DNA of 38,845 bases from Rhodoferax sp. (GTDB taxonomy: Bacteria; Pseudomonadota; Gammaproteobacteria; Burkholderiales; Burkholderiaceae_C). The stretch spans positions 1 through 38,845 of the forward strand of contig JAGOUM010000021.1 in NCBI GenBank assembly GCA_018061265.1, read 5' to 3'. The notes under the pieces are model-generated. The model was given only the letters and a program-made list of their open reading frames with translations, ran no database searches and was not told the origin of the DNA. Positions 9,324-18,958 of this stretch are shown piece after piece. The stretch's first letter is position 1. Every line of letters begins with the position of its first letter. The position numbers and the translations under genes were made by a program.

Positions 9324-10025
9324 TCACATCCGCAATGGCGCTTTTCTGGCACGAACGATGAGGTTATCAAGGTCGTCGGCATCTTTGCGCGCCACAACGC
9401 GCACACTTTCAGCAACAAACCCGGCCGAGGTGATTTCAGAAACGATCGAATCAACCTGACCGATGTACCGCGTCGGTCGACCGTTGTGGAGGGTCACGTT
9501 GAGGCCATGATCATAGTGACGCAACATTTGCCGATTGGTCACCTCGCCACACATGGTAAGCACTACGAAAATGCCACCTGGTTTGAGCACTCTGAACACT
9601 GATGCGAGGCATTTGTTCCGATCATCTCCGATGATGCAATGCAGGCAATGGCCATCGACAACCAGATCAAAGTCCGCATCAGTGCAGGTTGAAAGGTGCA
9701 GCACATTGTCAACCCGAAACCCCATTGCGCACTTCAGTGCTTTTGCGCGGTCGGTGGCCCAGGAAATAGCGGTCGGTGAGATGTCCACTCCTGTCACCCG
9801 CAAACCCCGTTGCGCCAACAGCACCGAAAAATTGCCTGCGCCGCATCCAATCTCAAGCGTTTCAATCGGCCTGTGCCCGTCACTCGGTGGCAGGTCCGGT
9901 GCGATGAAGTGCATCATCTCGAGGTAGGACTCACCTGCTTCGTTGTTCCAGCCGTTGGCCAGTTGATCACGAAGCCTTAAATAGATGTCATCGTGTTGTC
10001 GGTAATCGGGCAACAAATGTGTCAA
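9324..10025 (-). CDS. class I SAM-dependent methyltransferase
   Basis: 233 residues if translation starts at the TTG at 10025; this start is preferred because AGGAG lies 8 nt upstream. A further in-frame TTG at 10058 would add 11 residues without a good ribosome-binding site. The Rossmann motif I is LEIGCGAGNFS, followed by the acidic strand end GVDISPTAI, motif post-I DFDLVVDGHCLH and GIFVVLTM. This is the Methyltransf_11/25 pattern of small-molecule methyltransferases; no substrate can be read from sequence. The gene stands alone, convergent with the rhodanese gene, with a non-coding spacer before ychF. Confidence 0.85.
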   Translation of the reverse strand: MTHLLPDYRQHDDIYLRLRDQLANGWNNEAGESYLEMMHFIAPDLPPSDGHRPIETLEIGCGAGNFSVLLAQRGLRVTGVDISPTAISWATDRAKALKCAMGFRVDNVLHLSTCTDADFDLVVDGHCLHCIIGDDRNKCLASVFRVLKPGGIFVVLTMCGEVTNRQMLRHYDHGLNVTLHNGRPTRYIGQVDSIVSEITSAGFVAESVRVVARKDADDLDNLIVRARKAPLRM

Positions 10026-10386
10026 TTGGTGTACTCCTGCCCGATTTGTGAATAACAAGGTGCCTGGCCGATTACATCAAGGATGGGGTTTAGCAAGCTA
10101 AAAAAACCACAGCAAATTCCGGTTGCCAAAGTTTAAGCTGATTGAACACTCAAGCCGTGGGATCGGCCATGTTGCTGCAGCATTGCGGACAGGCCAAGCT
10201 TGGGTTGATCACTACAATCGCGATCCATTCTTCAAGACAAAACAAGACGCACAACTGCGAAGCTGCAGGGTTGGGCATATTGGTTCTGGCCCTGCTTTTC
10301 TCCAAGTCAAATGCGGAGTTGACGTTCTGGGAATCCCTGGACTGAATTCAATCTTTTAGTTTGTGTATTGATTTTTAAGGATTTTT
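10026..10386. other. 361-nt spacer without a supported gene
   Basis: The spacer between the divergent methyltransferase and ychF genes contains two overlapping plus-strand reading frames (10123-10359 and 10142-10345). Neither has a good ribosome-binding site or a recognisable family, so I do not call them. A short dyad TTTAGC-AA-GCTAAA lies near 10090-10105. The last part, after about 10340, is A+T-rich and probably holds the ychF promoter; AAGGA a few nucleotides before 10387 is the ychF ribosome-binding site. No RNA gene was recognised. Confidence 0.4.
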
Positions 10387-11475
10387 ATGAAATGTGGCAT
10401 CGTGGGCTTGCCCAACGTCGGTAAGTCGACCCTGTTTAACGCGCTGACCAAGGCGGGCATCGCGGCGGAAAACTACCCCTTTTGTACCATCGAGCCCAAT
10501 GTGGGCATTGTCGAGGTGCCCGATGCGCGGCTGGATGCGCTGGCGGCCATCGTCAATCCGCAAAAAATTCAGCGCGCCATTGTCGAGTTTGTTGACATCG
10601 CCGGTCTGGTGGCGGGCGCCAGCACCGGTGAGGGTCTGGGTAACAAGTTTCTCGCGCATATCCGGGAAACCGACGCCACGGTGAATGTGGTGCGTTGTTT
10701 TGAAGATGACAACGTGGTGCATGTGGCCGGTCGGGTCGACCCGATTTCTGATATTGAAGTCATCCAGACCGAGTTGTGTCTGGCCGACCTGAGCACGGTT
10801 GAGAAGTCTCTGGCACGCTATCAGAAGGTGGCCAAGTCGGGCGGCGACAAGGAGGCCGCCAAACTGGTGGCGATACTGGAACGCTGTCAGGCGGCGCTCA
10901 ACGAGGCCAAGCCCGTGCGCACACTCGAATTTTCAAAAGAAGACTTGCCGCTCTTGAAACAGTTTTTTTTGATCACCGCCAAACCGGCGATGTTTGTGGC
11001 CAACGTGGCCGAAGACGGGTTTGAGAATAACCCGTTTCTTGACCGGCTCAAGGAATACGCCGCAGCACAAAACGCCCCCGTGGTGGCCATCAGTGCCAAG
11101 TTGGAAGCCGAGATGGCCGATATGAGTGATGAAGACAGGCTGTTGTTTCTTGAAGAAATGGGCCTGCACGAGCCGGGGCTGAACCGGCTGATCCGCGCCG
11201 CCTATGACCTGCTGGGTCTGCAAACCTACTTTACCGCCGGGGTGAAGGAGGTGCGGGCCTGGACCATCCACAAGGGCGACACCGGCCCGCAGGCGGCTGG
11301 TGTGATTCACACCGACTTTGAAAAAGGCTATATCCGCGCCCAGACCATTGCCTATGAGGACTTCATCGCCTTCAAGGGTGAACAGGGTGCCAAGGACGCC
11401 GGCAAGATGCGAAGCGAAGGCAAGGAATATGTGGTGAAGGACGGGGATGTCATGAATTTCCTCTTCAGTTCATGA
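10387..11475 (+). CDS. ychF: redox-regulated ATPase/GTPase YchF (OLA1 family)
   Basis: 362-residue OBG-family P-loop protein that prefers ATP and associates with ribosomes. The P-loop GLPNVGKST is at residues 7-15, the switch [10 protein letters not shown] follows, and G3 is in [17 protein letters not shown]. The G4 position reads FVANVAED, that is NxxE in place of NKxD, the known signature for ATP preference in YchF/OLA1. The C-terminal TGS domain (about 280-360) ends [14 protein letters not shown]. Start ATG with AAGGA upstream. The peptidyl-tRNA hydrolase gene often found beside ychF is not present here. Confidence 0.97.
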   Translation: MKCGIVGLPNVGKSTLFNALTKAGIAAENYPFCTIEPNVGIVEVPDARLDALAAIVNPQKIQRAIVEFVDIAGLVAGASTGEGLGNKFLAHIRETDATVNVVRCFEDDNVVHVAGRVDPISDIEVIQTELCLADLSTVEKSLARYQKVAKSGGDKEAAKLVAILERCQAALNEAKPVRTLEFSKEDLPLLKQFFLITAKPAMFVANVAEDGFENNPFLDRLKEYAAAQNAPVVAISAKLEAEMADMSDEDRLLFLEEMGLHEPGLNRLIRAAYDLLGLQTYFTAGVKEVRAWTIHKGDTGPQAAGVIHTDFEKGYIRAQTIAYEDFIAFKGEQGAKDAGKMRSEGKEYVVKDGDVMNFLFSS

Positions 11476-11515
11476 TCAAAATGGCTTCTGGCACAGGAGC
11501 AGTGAGTCTTTTATG

Positions 11516-12007
11516 CTATGAAAGAAGGTGGCTTATGGACGGAAATACGCCCATCAAAAAAGTGGTCATCAACACATAGCGCAGTGCTTTGCCTACCGCC
11601 ATATAGGCCAGACAGGGCCAGAATGGCAGCTTGAGCCACCCTGCGACCGCACACAGCGGGTCGCCCACCAGCGGCAGCCAGGCCAGCAGGCACGCTTTCG
11701 GGCCGAGGCGCTGCAGCCAGTCAAGTGCACGCAAGTGGTGTGACGAATGACCGTAGCGGTCCACCACCCGGTGCGAGGCCAGACCCATCCACCACGACAC
11801 AGCGCCGCCCAAGGTGTTGCCCACAGTCGCCACCAGAATGGCCGGCCAGAACATATCAGGATTGAGATTGACCAAGCCAAATACCGCGGGTTCTGAGCCC
11901 AAGGGCAACAGGGTGGCCGAAACAAAAGCGACCACAAACACCGTGCTCAAGCCAAATTTGGGCAAGGCGAGCAGTGTCAGAACGTGTTCCAGCCAGACTT
12001 CCATCAT
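11516..12007 (-). CDS. YqaA family membrane protein (SNARE-associated/DedA-like)
   Basis: 163 residues with four to five hydrophobic segments. Family landmarks are PLGSEPAVFGL after the first segment, GNTLGGAVSWWMG in the second, and WLPLVGDPLCAVAGWLKL before the last. These match the small YqaA branch of the DedA (SNARE-associated) family of inner-membrane proteins, which has been linked to lipid transport and membrane homeostasis. It is convergent with ychF (40 nt apart) and divergent from dusB (83 nt apart). A precise substrate cannot be given. Confidence 0.88.
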   Translation of the reverse strand: MMEVWLEHVLTLLALPKFGLSTVFVVAFVSATLLPLGSEPAVFGLVNLNPDMFWPAILVATVGNTLGGAVSWWMGLASHRVVDRYGHSSHHLRALDWLQRLGPKACLLAWLPLVGDPLCAVAGWLKLPFWPCLAYMAVGKALRYVLMTTFLMGVFPSISHLLS

Positions 12008-12090
12008 GACCGCAGTGTAGGCAAGACGACTCGTCAGAAAGCTGGTGGGGAAAAATTGCTGAAAATTTGAGCAGATAGAATCGGCCCTGC

Positions 12091-13143
12091 ATGAAACTTG
12101 GCCCCTATACCTTGCCCAATCGCCTGTTTGTTGCGCCTATGGCCGGGGTGACGGATCGACCGTTTCGACGTTTGTGCAAACAGTTTGGTGCGGGTTATGC
12201 GGTCAGCGAGATGATCACCAGCCGGCCCGATTTGCAGGATTCACTCAAAACCTCGCGCCGTGCCAACCACGCCGGTGAACCCGGTTTGATTGCAGTGCAG
12301 ATCGCCGGAACCGAACCCCAAATGATGGCAGACGCCGCGCGCTACAACATTGACCGGGGCGCACAGGTCATCGACATCAATATGGGGTGTCCGGCCAAAA
12401 AAGTGTGCAACAAATGGGCTGGCTCGGCTTTGATGCAGGACGAGGCGCTGGCACTCAGCATTGTGTCCGCGGTGGTGCATGCCTGCACACCCCATGGGGT
12501 TCCCGTGACGCTGAAAATGCGCACCGGTTGGGCCGATGGCAAGCGCAATGCGGTGGCAATCGCCCGGGCGGCGGAGTCAGCCGGTGTGGCCATGCTGACG
12601 GTGCATGGGCGCACCCGTGAACAGGCTTACCGAGGCCACGCCGAGTACCAGACCATTGCACAGGTCAAGGCGGCCGTGCGAATACCTGTGGTGGCCAACG
12701 GCGACATCGACAGTGTGTATAAGGCGCGCGATGTATTGGCCATGACCGGTGCCGATGCAGTCATGATTGGTCGTGCAGCGCAGGGGCGCCCATGGATTTT
12801 TCGCGAAATTGGCCATTTTCTGGACACCGGGGAAATGATGGCGCAACCGCTGTTGGGCGAGGTCAAGCAAATGATGCTGACCCATCTGCAGGACCACTAC
12901 AGCCTGTATGGCGAGTACGCCGGTGTACGCTCCGCCCGCAAACACGTTGGCTGGTATGTTAAAAACCTGCCTGACGCCAAGGCTTTTCGCGATCGTCTGA
13001 ATACACTGGATGACTGTGCGGCGCAGCTTGATGCCGTGGCAGATTATTTTGACGCACTGAATGGGCGTCTTGACCGTATCCCTGTGCCAACCCACATGGA
13101 CACGCCAGAGAACAACCAAAACGAGATGGAGACCTCACCATGA
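12091..13143 (+). CDS. dusB: tRNA-dihydrouridine synthase DusB
   Basis: FMN-dependent enzyme reducing uridine to dihydrouridine in the tRNA D-loop. 350 residues. Motifs in order: APMAGVTDRPFRRLC (FMN site), the catalytic-cysteine loop MGCPAKKVCNKWAGSAL, KMRTGW, HGRTREQAY, NGDI and IGRAAQGRPWIF. It starts at the ATG at 12091, giving MKLGPYTLPNRLFVAPMAG. Its stop overlaps the fis start by 4 nt (ATGA). The dusB-fis pair is a classical proteobacterial operon, in which Fis expression depends on dusB translation. Confidence 0.97.
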   Translation: MKLGPYTLPNRLFVAPMAGVTDRPFRRLCKQFGAGYAVSEMITSRPDLQDSLKTSRRANHAGEPGLIAVQIAGTEPQMMADAARYNIDRGAQVIDINMGCPAKKVCNKWAGSALMQDEALALSIVSAVVHACTPHGVPVTLKMRTGWADGKRNAVAIARAAESAGVAMLTVHGRTREQAYRGHAEYQTIAQVKAAVRIPVVANGDIDSVYKARDVLAMTGADAVMIGRAAQGRPWIFREIGHFLDTGEMMAQPLLGEVKQMMLTHLQDHYSLYGEYAGVRSARKHVGWYVKNLPDAKAFRDRLNTLDDCAAQLDAVADYFDALNGRLDRIPVPTHMDTPENNQNEMETSP

Positions 13144-13376
13144 AACCCACGCATATTGCTGACTGTGTGCGCAGCAATCTGGAAACCTATTTACGCGACC
13201 TGGGCAGCAGCGAGCCCCACAGCATGTATGGCATGGTGGTCGCCGCAGTTGAAAAGCCCTTGCTGGAGCTGGTGATGCAGCGTGCAGACAACAACCAGTC
13301 CAAGGCGGCACAGTGGCTGGGGCTCAATCGCAATACCCTGCGAAAAAAACTGCTCGAGCACAAATTGATCCACTGA
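13140..13376 (+). CDS. fis: Fis-family DNA-binding protein
   Basis: 78-residue nucleoid-associated DNA-bending protein. The C-terminal helix-turn-helix is clear: [21 protein letters not shown], two residues shy of the end of the protein. Its N-terminal helices ([19 protein letters not shown]) form the dimer interface. It is shorter than E. coli Fis (98 residues), as usual in betaproteobacteria. The start overlaps dusB by 4 nt, so translation is probably coupled. It is followed by purH after 67 nt; the dusB-fis-purH order is common in beta- and gammaproteobacteria. Confidence 0.95.
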   Translation: MKPTHIADCVRSNLETYLRDLGSSEPHSMYGMVVAAVEKPLLELVMQRADNNQSKAAQWLGLNRNTLRKKLLEHKLIH

Positions 13377-13443
13377 GGCTTTCAGGCCCAGCGCCTGTCA
13401 ACCCGCCATTGTTTTTAATCACGTTTCGTCCCACTCCACCATC

Positions 13444-15039
13444 ATGAACGCACTCATCTCCGTCTCCGACAAATCCGGTATTGTTGAATTTGCCCAAGCC
13501 CTGCACGCACTGGGCATCAAGCTGATTTCGACCGGCGGCACCGCCAAGATGCTCGCCGACACCGGTCTGCCTGTGACGGAGGTGGCCGAGCTCACCAGTT
13601 TTCCCGAGATGCTCGATGGCCGCGTCAAGACCCTGCACCCCAAGGTTCATGCCGGCTTGCTGGCGCGCCGTGAATTGCCGGCGCACATGGCGTCCCTCAA
13701 TGCCTATGCCATCGATACCATTGACCTGCTGGTGGTGAATCTGTATCCGTTTGAGGCCACCGTGGCCAAATCTGGCTGCACCCTTGAAGATGCGATTGAA
13801 AACATTGACATTGGCGGGCCCGCGATGGTGCGCAGTGCCGCCAAGAACTGGCGCGACGTGGGTGTGCTGACCGATGCATCCCAGTACGCGCAAGTACTTG
13901 CGGAGCTTGAGAGTGATGGCAAACTGACACTGAAAACCAAGTTTTCCCTGAGTGTGGCGGCTTTTAATCGGATTGCACAATACGACGCAGCCATCAGCAA
14001 CTACCTGTCGGCGATCACTTTCGACGCCGCCAACCAGACGCCGGTACCCGCTGTGTTTCCGGGTCAGAGCAACAGCAACTTCATTAAGTTGCAAGACCTG
14101 CGCTATGGCGAGAATCCGCACCAGAGCGCTGCGTTTTACCGCGACCTGTGTCCGGCACCCGGCTCTCTGGTGACTGCGGACCAACTGCAGGGCAAGGAGC
14201 TGAGCTACAACAACATTGCCGATGCCGATGCCGCGTGGGAATGTGTCAAGAGTTTTGATGCATCGGCCGGCGCGGCCTGTGTGATTGTCAAACACGCCAA
14301 TCCCTGCGGCGTGGCGCTTGGCGTTGATGCGCTGCAGGCATACAGCAAGGCGTTCCAGACGGACCCGACCTCCGCATTTGGTGGCATCATTGCGCTTAAC
14401 ACCACTTTGGATGAGCGTGCTGCGCTACAAATTTCAAAGCAGTTTGTTGAAGTGCTGATGGCGCCTGATTACACGCCCGAAGCGCTGGCCGTGTTCAAGA
14501 GCAAGGTCAATGTGCGAATTTTGAAGATCGCCCTGCCAGTGGGTGGCACAAGCGCCTGGCAACAGGGTCGCAACACCATGGACATCAAACGAGTGGGTTC
14601 GGGCCTGTTGATGCAGACTGCCGATAACCACGAGCTGACGTTGGCTGATCTCAAGGTCGTCACCCGGCTGGCACCCACCGATGCGCAGCTGCAAGATTTG
14701 CTGTTCGCCTGGAAGGTGGGCAAATATGTCAAGAGCAATGCCATTGTCTTCTGCAAGGACGGCATGACCATGGGCGTGGGCGCCGGGCAGATGAGCCGCC
14801 TGGACTCGGCGCGCATCGCCAGTATCAAGGCGCAGGCGGCGGGCCTGAGCCTGGCTGGCACGGCGGTGGCCAGTGATGCCTTTTTCCCGTTCCGTGACGG
14901 GCTCGACGTGGTGGTGGATGCGGGGGCAAGTTGCATCATCCAGCCCGGGGGCAGCATGCGTGACCAGGAGGTGATCGACGCGGCCAATGAGCGCGGTGTG
15001 GCCATGGTGTTCAGTGGCGTGCGACATTTCCGTCATTGA
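13444..15039 (+). CDS. purH: bifunctional AICAR formyltransferase/IMP cyclohydrolase
   Basis: Catalyses the last two steps of de novo IMP synthesis: formylation of AICAR with 10-formyl-THF, then ring closure. 531 residues, the usual length. The N-terminal MGS-like cyclohydrolase domain (about 1-145) starts [19 protein letters not shown] and has [14 protein letters not shown] and LYPFE. The transformylase domain follows with [14 protein letters not shown], the catalytic Lys-His in [10 protein letters not shown], and the conserved ending [16 protein letters not shown]-type sequence. The ribosome-binding site is weak. It lies downstream of dusB-fis. A degenerate Comamonadaceae-type repeat follows the stop. 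Confidence 0.98.
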   Translation: MNALISVSDKSGIVEFAQALHALGIKLISTGGTAKMLADTGLPVTEVAELTSFPEMLDGRVKTLHPKVHAGLLARRELPAHMASLNAYAIDTIDLLVVNLYPFEATVAKSGCTLEDAIENIDIGGPAMVRSAAKNWRDVGVLTDASQYAQVLAELESDGKLTLKTKFSLSVAAFNRIAQYDAAISNYLSAITFDAANQTPVPAVFPGQSNSNFIKLQDLRYGENPHQSAAFYRDLCPAPGSLVTADQLQGKELSYNNIADADAAWECVKSFDASAGAACVIVKHANPCGVALGVDALQAYSKAFQTDPTSAFGGIIALNTTLDERAALQISKQFVEVLMAPDYTPEALAVFKSKVNVRILKIALPVGGTSAWQQGRNTMDIKRVGSGLLMQTADNHELTLADLKVVTRLAPTDAQLQDLLFAWKVGKYVKSNAIVFCKDGMTMGVGAGQMSRLDSARIASIKAQAAGLSLAGTAVASDAFFPFRDGLDVVVDAGASCIIQPGGSMRDQEVIDAANERGVAMVFSGVRHFRH

Positions 15040-15054
15040 GCAATTTATGCATGA

Positions 15055-15110
15055 AATTGGCCTCTAGCGCTTACCTATAAAGCGTTTATAGATACGAATT
15101 AAATAGCTAA
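15055..15110 (+). repeat. degenerate intergenic repeat (copy A), with hairpin
   Basis: Just after the purH stop the sequence reads GGCCTCTAGCGCTTA and ends in AAATAGCTA, the pattern I associate with short intergenic repeats of Comamonadaceae. It contains CTATAAA-GCG-TTTATAG (15075-15091), a perfect 7-bp inverted repeat with a 3-nt loop. GGCCTCTAGCGCTTA matches copy D (36601-36646, minus strand) at 12 of 15 positions by eye. Confidence 0.6.
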
Positions 15111-15119
15111 AAGGCCACC

Positions 15120-15854
15120 ATGGAACTTCTCTCTGACCCGAACATCTGGATATCGTTTTTTATGTTGGCGGCCCTGGAAATTGTCTTGGGCATCGACAAC
15201 ATCATCTTTATCAGTATCCTCGTTGGAAGACTCCCCGCTGAACAGCGCGATATGGCCCGCCGCTTGGGCTTGGGTTTCGCGATGGTGTCGCGTATTGCCC
15301 TGCTGTTCAGCCTGGCCTGGGTCATGACGCTGACCAGTCCGCTTTTTTCGCTGTTCGGTCAGGAAATCAGCGGCCGCGACCTGATCCTGCTTTTTGGCGG
15401 GTTATTCCTGTTGTACAAAGCCTCGCATGAGATCTTTATGGAGGTTGAAGCGCACCCCACCAAGGAGGCCACAGCCGGAGTAGCTGCAGTCAAAACAGGT
15501 GGCAGCCAATTCTGGGGGACGATAGTGCAAATCGGAGTGGTGGACATCGTTTTTTCGCTGGACTCGGTCATTACCGCGGTCGGCATGGTTGACAACATCG
15601 GTGTGATGATGGCCGCCGTGGTTGCCTCGGTTGCAGTGATGATGTTTGCCGCCAAGCCCATCGGTGAATTCGTCGATCGCCATCCTTCAATCAAGGTACT
15701 CGCGCTGGCCTTTCTGACCATGGTGGGCACCCTGCTGATTGCGGAAGCCTTTGACGTGCATGTGCCCAAAGCCTATGTTTACACCGCCATGCTGTTCTCG
15801 TTGGGGGTGGAGGCGCTCAACATCAGGGCACGAAGCAAGCGCCTGGCCGCCTGA
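15120..15854 (+). CDS. TerC family integral membrane protein
   Basis: 244-residue inner-membrane protein with about seven hydrophobic segments. The two family signatures with membrane-embedded acidic residues are present: ALEIVLGIDNIIFIS near residues 15-29 and DIVFSLDSVITAVGM near 142-156. TerC-type proteins are associated with metal (manganese) export and with tellurite-resistance loci, but no ter genes lie nearby, so this is probably a housekeeping YoaE/YgdQ-like member without the C-terminal CBS domains. AAAAGG precedes the ATG. The gene is convergent with the frameshifted rhodanese gene. Confidence 0.9.
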   Translation: MELLSDPNIWISFFMLAALEIVLGIDNIIFISILVGRLPAEQRDMARRLGLGFAMVSRIALLFSLAWVMTLTSPLFSLFGQEISGRDLILLFGGLFLLYKASHEIFMEVEAHPTKEATAGVAAVKTGGSQFWGTIVQIGVVDIVFSLDSVITAVGMVDNIGVMMAAVVASVAVMMFAAKPIGEFVDRHPSIKVLALAFLTMVGTLLIAEAFDVHVPKAYVYTAMLFSLGVEALNIRARSKRLAA

Positions 15855-15892
15855 AGACGCCCAGGCGCCAGCGGTTGGGCCGCGGACCAGCG

Positions 15893-16287
15893 CTAGGGTT
15901 TCACCATCGGCCAGCGACGCTGCGCCCACTGGCTCATGCCGCCAACCACATAACTGGCATTGGTGTAGCCAATGGCCTGCAGTTGCTCGACGATGCGGCT
16001 GGAGCGGTTTTGCGTGTTGCAGATCACCAATAGGGGCTTGGAGCCGGGTTTGGGCAATTCACCCAGGCGACTTGAGATCTGAGCGATCGGCATCAGCACA
16101 GCACCCTTGGCCACACCGGTGGCGTGTTCACTGGGTTCGCGGATGTCGACTACAACCGCAGTCGATTTTTCCAGGGCGGTGCGCGCGTCTTCGAGGGTGA
16201 CGCTGGGTGCGGCGGCGATGGCACCTCCATGGATGCCCAGCCCAAGGCAGGCGCCGAGCAACAGGGTTAGAAATTTTTACGATTCAT
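15893..16287 (-). CDS. exported rhodanese-domain protein, apparent frameshift in signal peptide
   Basis: A single rhodanese domain (catalytic Cys in LLVICNTQNRSS; CH2A-like VVDIREPSEHATG) occupies about 120 codons ending at 15893. The open frame can begin only after the stop at 16279-16277; the first possible start is a TTG at 16261, giving a truncated leader LLGACLGLGIHGGAIAAAPS. One base out of frame, an ATG at 16287 begins ATG-AAT-CGT followed by five A. If that run had six A, the leader would read MNRKKFLTLLLGACLGLGI, a perfect signal peptide. So the gene is either broken by a one-base deletion, affected by a sequencing error, or read by slippage. It would otherwise be periplasmic. The coordinates given include the out-of-frame ATG. 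Confidence 0.75.
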
Positions 16288-16316
16288 GAGTTCAGTTCTT
16301 CAAATTGTGGAGTTTT

Positions 16317-16359
16317 ATGCCGCCAGCCCAATTAAGATAAGGGCGGATAGGTATTGTCT
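16317..16359 (+). repeat. degenerate intergenic repeat (copy C)
   Basis: Reads TATGCCGCCAGCCCAATTAAG and contains CCGCC and GGCGG arms around ATTAAGATAAG. GCCGCCAGCCCAAT matches the corresponding part of copy B (28656-28669) at 11 of 14 positions by eye. It abuts the hemL stop codon and lies upstream of the frameshifted rhodanese gene. The relationship to the other copies is plausible rather than proven. Confidence 0.4.
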
Positions 16360-17661
16360 TTATAGCAAAGAAAACGCCTCTGAGGCCGCTGCCACGGTTC
16401 GGGCGATATCGTCCTCGCTGTGTGCGGCGCTCACAAACCCGGCTTCATACAGTGCCGGTGCAATGTAGATGCCCCGATCCAGCAGGCCGTGGAATACGGT
16501 GTTGAAGCGTTTGCTGTCCGTGGTCATGACGGTGGCGTAGTTTTGCGGCAACTGGTCGAACAGGAAAAAACCGAACATGCCACCCTCGCAGTCGGCACTG
16601 AACGGGACACCCCGCGCTGCAGCGGCAGACTTGAGCCCGTCCACCAGCGTGCGAGTCTTTTGCGATAGGGCTTCAAAAAATCCGGGTTGCTGGATCTGGC
16701 GCAAGGTTTCTAGTCCGCAGGCAGTGGCGATCGGGTTGCCGCTGAGCGTGCCTGCCTGATAGACCGGTCCAACGGGTGCCATCAGTTCCATCACCCCGCG
16801 CTTGCCGCCAAAAGCGGCCAACGGCATGCCACCACCAATCACCTTGCCCATCACTGTCAGGTCGGGCGAAAAGCCGGGGATGCTGCGCGCATACACACTT
16901 TGTGCGCCACCCAACGCCACGCGAAAACCAGTCATCACCTCGTCAAATACCAGCAGAGCGCCATACTCGGTACACAGCTCGCGGCAGCGCTGGACAAAGG
17001 GAACACTGGCGCGAACAAAGTTCATGTTGCCAGCAATTGGTTCGATCATCAGGCATGCCAGCTCTTTGCCGTGCAGCGCAAAGGCCTCTTCCAGCTGCTG
17101 CAGGTTGTTGTATTCGAGCACCAGCGTATGCTGCACCACCTCGGGTGGCACACCGGCGCTGGTGGCGTTGCCAAAGGTGGCTAATCCCGAGCCGGCCTTG
17201 ACGAGCAGGGCATCAGCGTGACCGTGGTAACAGCCTTCAAACTTGATCAGTTTGCTGCGCCCGGTGGCACCGCGCGCCAACCGGATGGCACTCATGGCCG
17301 CCTCTGTACCGGAACTGACCAGCCGAACCATCTCCATCGAGGGGACCAGCCGCAGAATCACTTCAGCCAGTTCCAGCTCGCGTTCGGTCGGTGCGCCGAA
17401 TGAAAAGCCGTCAAGCGCGGCTTTTTGTACCGCCGCCAGAACGGCAGGGTGCCCATGGCCCAGGATCATCGGCCCCCAGGAGCCGATGTAGTCGATATAG
17501 CGTTGCCCATTGGCGTCCCAGAAGTAGGCGCCGTGGGCACGCTGGACAAAACGCGGCGTGCCGCCCACCGCCTTGAAGGCGCGCACCGGCGAGTTCACGC
17601 CTCCGGGAATAATATGGCGGGCACGTTCAAAAAGTGCAAGGTTTTGATCAATATTGGACAT
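16360..17661 (-). CDS. hemL: glutamate-1-semialdehyde 2,1-aminomutase
   Basis: PLP enzyme forming 5-aminolevulinate, the C5-pathway precursor of heme. 433 residues from the ATG at 17661, giving [20 protein letters not shown]; a further upstream frame extension is not needed. Landmarks are [26 protein letters not shown] (phosphate site), FDEVMTGFR and the PLP lysine K273 in [10 protein letters not shown]. It begins 19 nt after the ThiD-like kinase gene, so the two are probably co-transcribed. This pairing in front of the rubredoxin-pil block is, as I recall, common in Comamonadaceae. Confidence 0.97.
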   Translation of the reverse strand: MSNIDQNLALFERARHIIPGGVNSPVRAFKAVGGTPRFVQRAHGAYFWDANGQRYIDYIGSWGPMILGHGHPAVLAAVQKAALDGFSFGAPTERELELAEVILRLVPSMEMVRLVSSGTEAAMSAIRLARGATGRSKLIKFEGCYHGHADALLVKAGSGLATFGNATSAGVPPEVVQHTLVLEYNNLQQLEEAFALHGKELACLMIEPIAGNMNFVRASVPFVQRCRELCTEYGALLVFDEVMTGFRVALGGAQSVYARSIPGFSPDLTVMGKVIGGGMPLAAFGGKRGVMELMAPVGPVYQAGTLSGNPIATACGLETLRQIQQPGFFEALSQKTRTLVDGLKSAAAARGVPFSADCEGGMFGFFLFDQLPQNYATVMTTDSKRFNTVFHGLLDRGIYIAPALYEAGFVSAAHSEDDIARTVAAASEAFSLL

Positions 17662-17680
17662 GGTGTCGACTCGGTACCAG

Positions 17681-18589
17681 TTAATTTTGGGTCGGTGTGT
17701 CGGGTGATGCAGTTGCATCGGCTAAGTCTTCGGCAGTGGCCTGATTGGGTTGAGCCCAAAACAGCCGGTCTGGCAGGATGTGGCCCATGCCAGGGCGAAA
17801 CCCTTCCTTCAGACTGCCGTCCAGGTACTGCAGCGCCTCGGTAAAGGCATCGGTCAGGCTGTAGCCATTGCCCATCAGGGCGGCAAAGCTTGCAGCCAGG
17901 GTGTCACTGGCACCCACAAAACTGCCTTCGAGCCGATCAAATCGGGCACTGGCCAGCAGGGTCTGCGGTGAGGCCAAGGTGTTTTCAATGCCGCGTTCAC
18001 CCAGGTCGATTCCAGTGACCAGGGTGTAGCCTGCACCGTGTTCACCAGCGGCAATGGCAAGGTCGCGTGCACCGGGTGCCCGCGCGCCCTGCCAGGCGGG
18101 CAACAACCAGCGTCGCAGCGTGCTGTAGTTGCCAATCAACACCGCTGTCTCCGGGAGAATCAGGTCCACAAAGGCTTCATGGTAGGCGTCGATGGCGTCA
18201 TTGGTCCACCACGACAGGTCGGGCATGTGGGCAATCAGCGGCAGGTCGGCGTAGTCGGCCGCCAGGCTGGCAATGACGCCGAGATTGTCCGGGGTGCCGG
18301 CAAATCCCAGCTTGATGGCATGGATCTCGATGTCCTCCAGCACCGCCCGGGCCTGCTCTGCCACCGCCTCTTCATCCAGCGCATAGAAATCAAAAACCTG
18401 TGCCGTGTCTCTGGCCCAGGCACCTGTCATGACTGGCAGAGCGTGGGCGCCAACACAGGCACTGGCGGTGATGTCGGCGGCCAGCCCGCCAGCGCCACTG
18501 GGGTCGCTGCCATTAAAAGCCAGAATACAAGCAGCAGACCCGCTGTCTTCTTCACTCGGATGATGGCTTACAGTTGGATCGGTGGGCAT
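17681..18589 (-). CDS. thiD: ThiD-like hydroxymethylpyrimidine (phosphate) kinase
   Basis: 302-residue ribokinase-fold enzyme. The N-terminal [17 protein letters not shown] and the central [17 protein letters not shown] region match HMP/HMP-P kinases of thiamine synthesis. The C-terminal anion-hole/catalytic region reads [19 protein letters not shown]; the catalytic Asp is kept but the usual GTGCT-like motif is altered to GASDT, and residues around 110-150 diverge from classical ThiD. It may act on HMP-P or a related substrate. The ATG at 18589 is the natural start. It is divergent from the rubredoxin gene, with about 105 nt between. Confidence 0.82.
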   Translation of the reverse strand: MPTDPTVSHHPSEEDSGSAACILAFNGSDPSGAGGLAADITASACVGAHALPVMTGAWARDTAQVFDFYALDEEAVAEQARAVLEDIEIHAIKLGFAGTPDNLGVIASLAADYADLPLIAHMPDLSWWTNDAIDAYHEAFVDLILPETAVLIGNYSTLRRWLLPAWQGARAPGARDLAIAAGEHGAGYTLVTGIDLGERGIENTLASPQTLLASARFDRLEGSFVGASDTLAASFAALMGNGYSLTDAFTEALQYLDGSLKEGFRPGMGHILPDRLFWAQPNQATAEDLADATASPDTPTQN

Positions 18590-18695
18590 GGTGGTGCCAA
18601 AATTTCTTCAGGCAGAATATGATGAATCGCAAAGACTATCGCTACCGGGTTGATAGCTCTATATTTGTCAAGTATTCTATTTGAAGGGTTTCACT

Positions 18696-18869
18696 GTGAC
18701 GTCAACGTCGACCTGGATGTGCCTGATTTGTGGCTGGATTTATGACGAGGCAGCGGGTTGCCTGGAGCATGGGCTGGCCCCCGGGACACGCTGGCGCGAC
18801 GTGCCTCTGAACTGGACCTGCCCCGAGTGTGGGGCGCGCAAGGATGACTTTGAGATGGTTCAGATATGA
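18696..18869 (+). CDS. rubredoxin
   Basis: 57-residue one-iron electron carrier. The two knuckles MCLICGWIYDEAAG and WTCPECGARKDDF give the four cysteines that bind iron. The start is the GTG at 18696 because GAAGGG lies about 8 nt upstream; a TTG at 18681 would add five residues. The protein has the FEMVQ-type end seen in many rubredoxins. It lies 89 nt before pilG, on the same strand. This rubredoxin-pilG neighbourhood is conserved in many betaproteobacteria, but I know of no proven functional link to pili. Confidence 0.95.
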   Translation: MTSTSTWMCLICGWIYDEAAGCLEHGLAPGTRWRDVPLNWTCPECGARKDDFEMVQI

Positions 18870-18958
18870 AGCCGGACATCTTGCATTTGATTTTCCTGTG
18901 AGTGAGGGCTGAAAAAGAGGTAATCTGTGGCCTTGGAAGGTAGTCAACTCAGGAGTAA

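Noticed and set aside
10123-10359. Two overlapping plus-strand open frames of 60-80 codons before ychF
   Set aside because: Neither has a ribosome-binding site, known family or plausible composition, and they overlap in different frames. Kept only as a spacer note.
15855-15892. G+C-rich spacer between the convergent terC and rhodanese genes as a two-way terminator
   Set aside because: Its arms do not pair well and no T-run follows on either strand.
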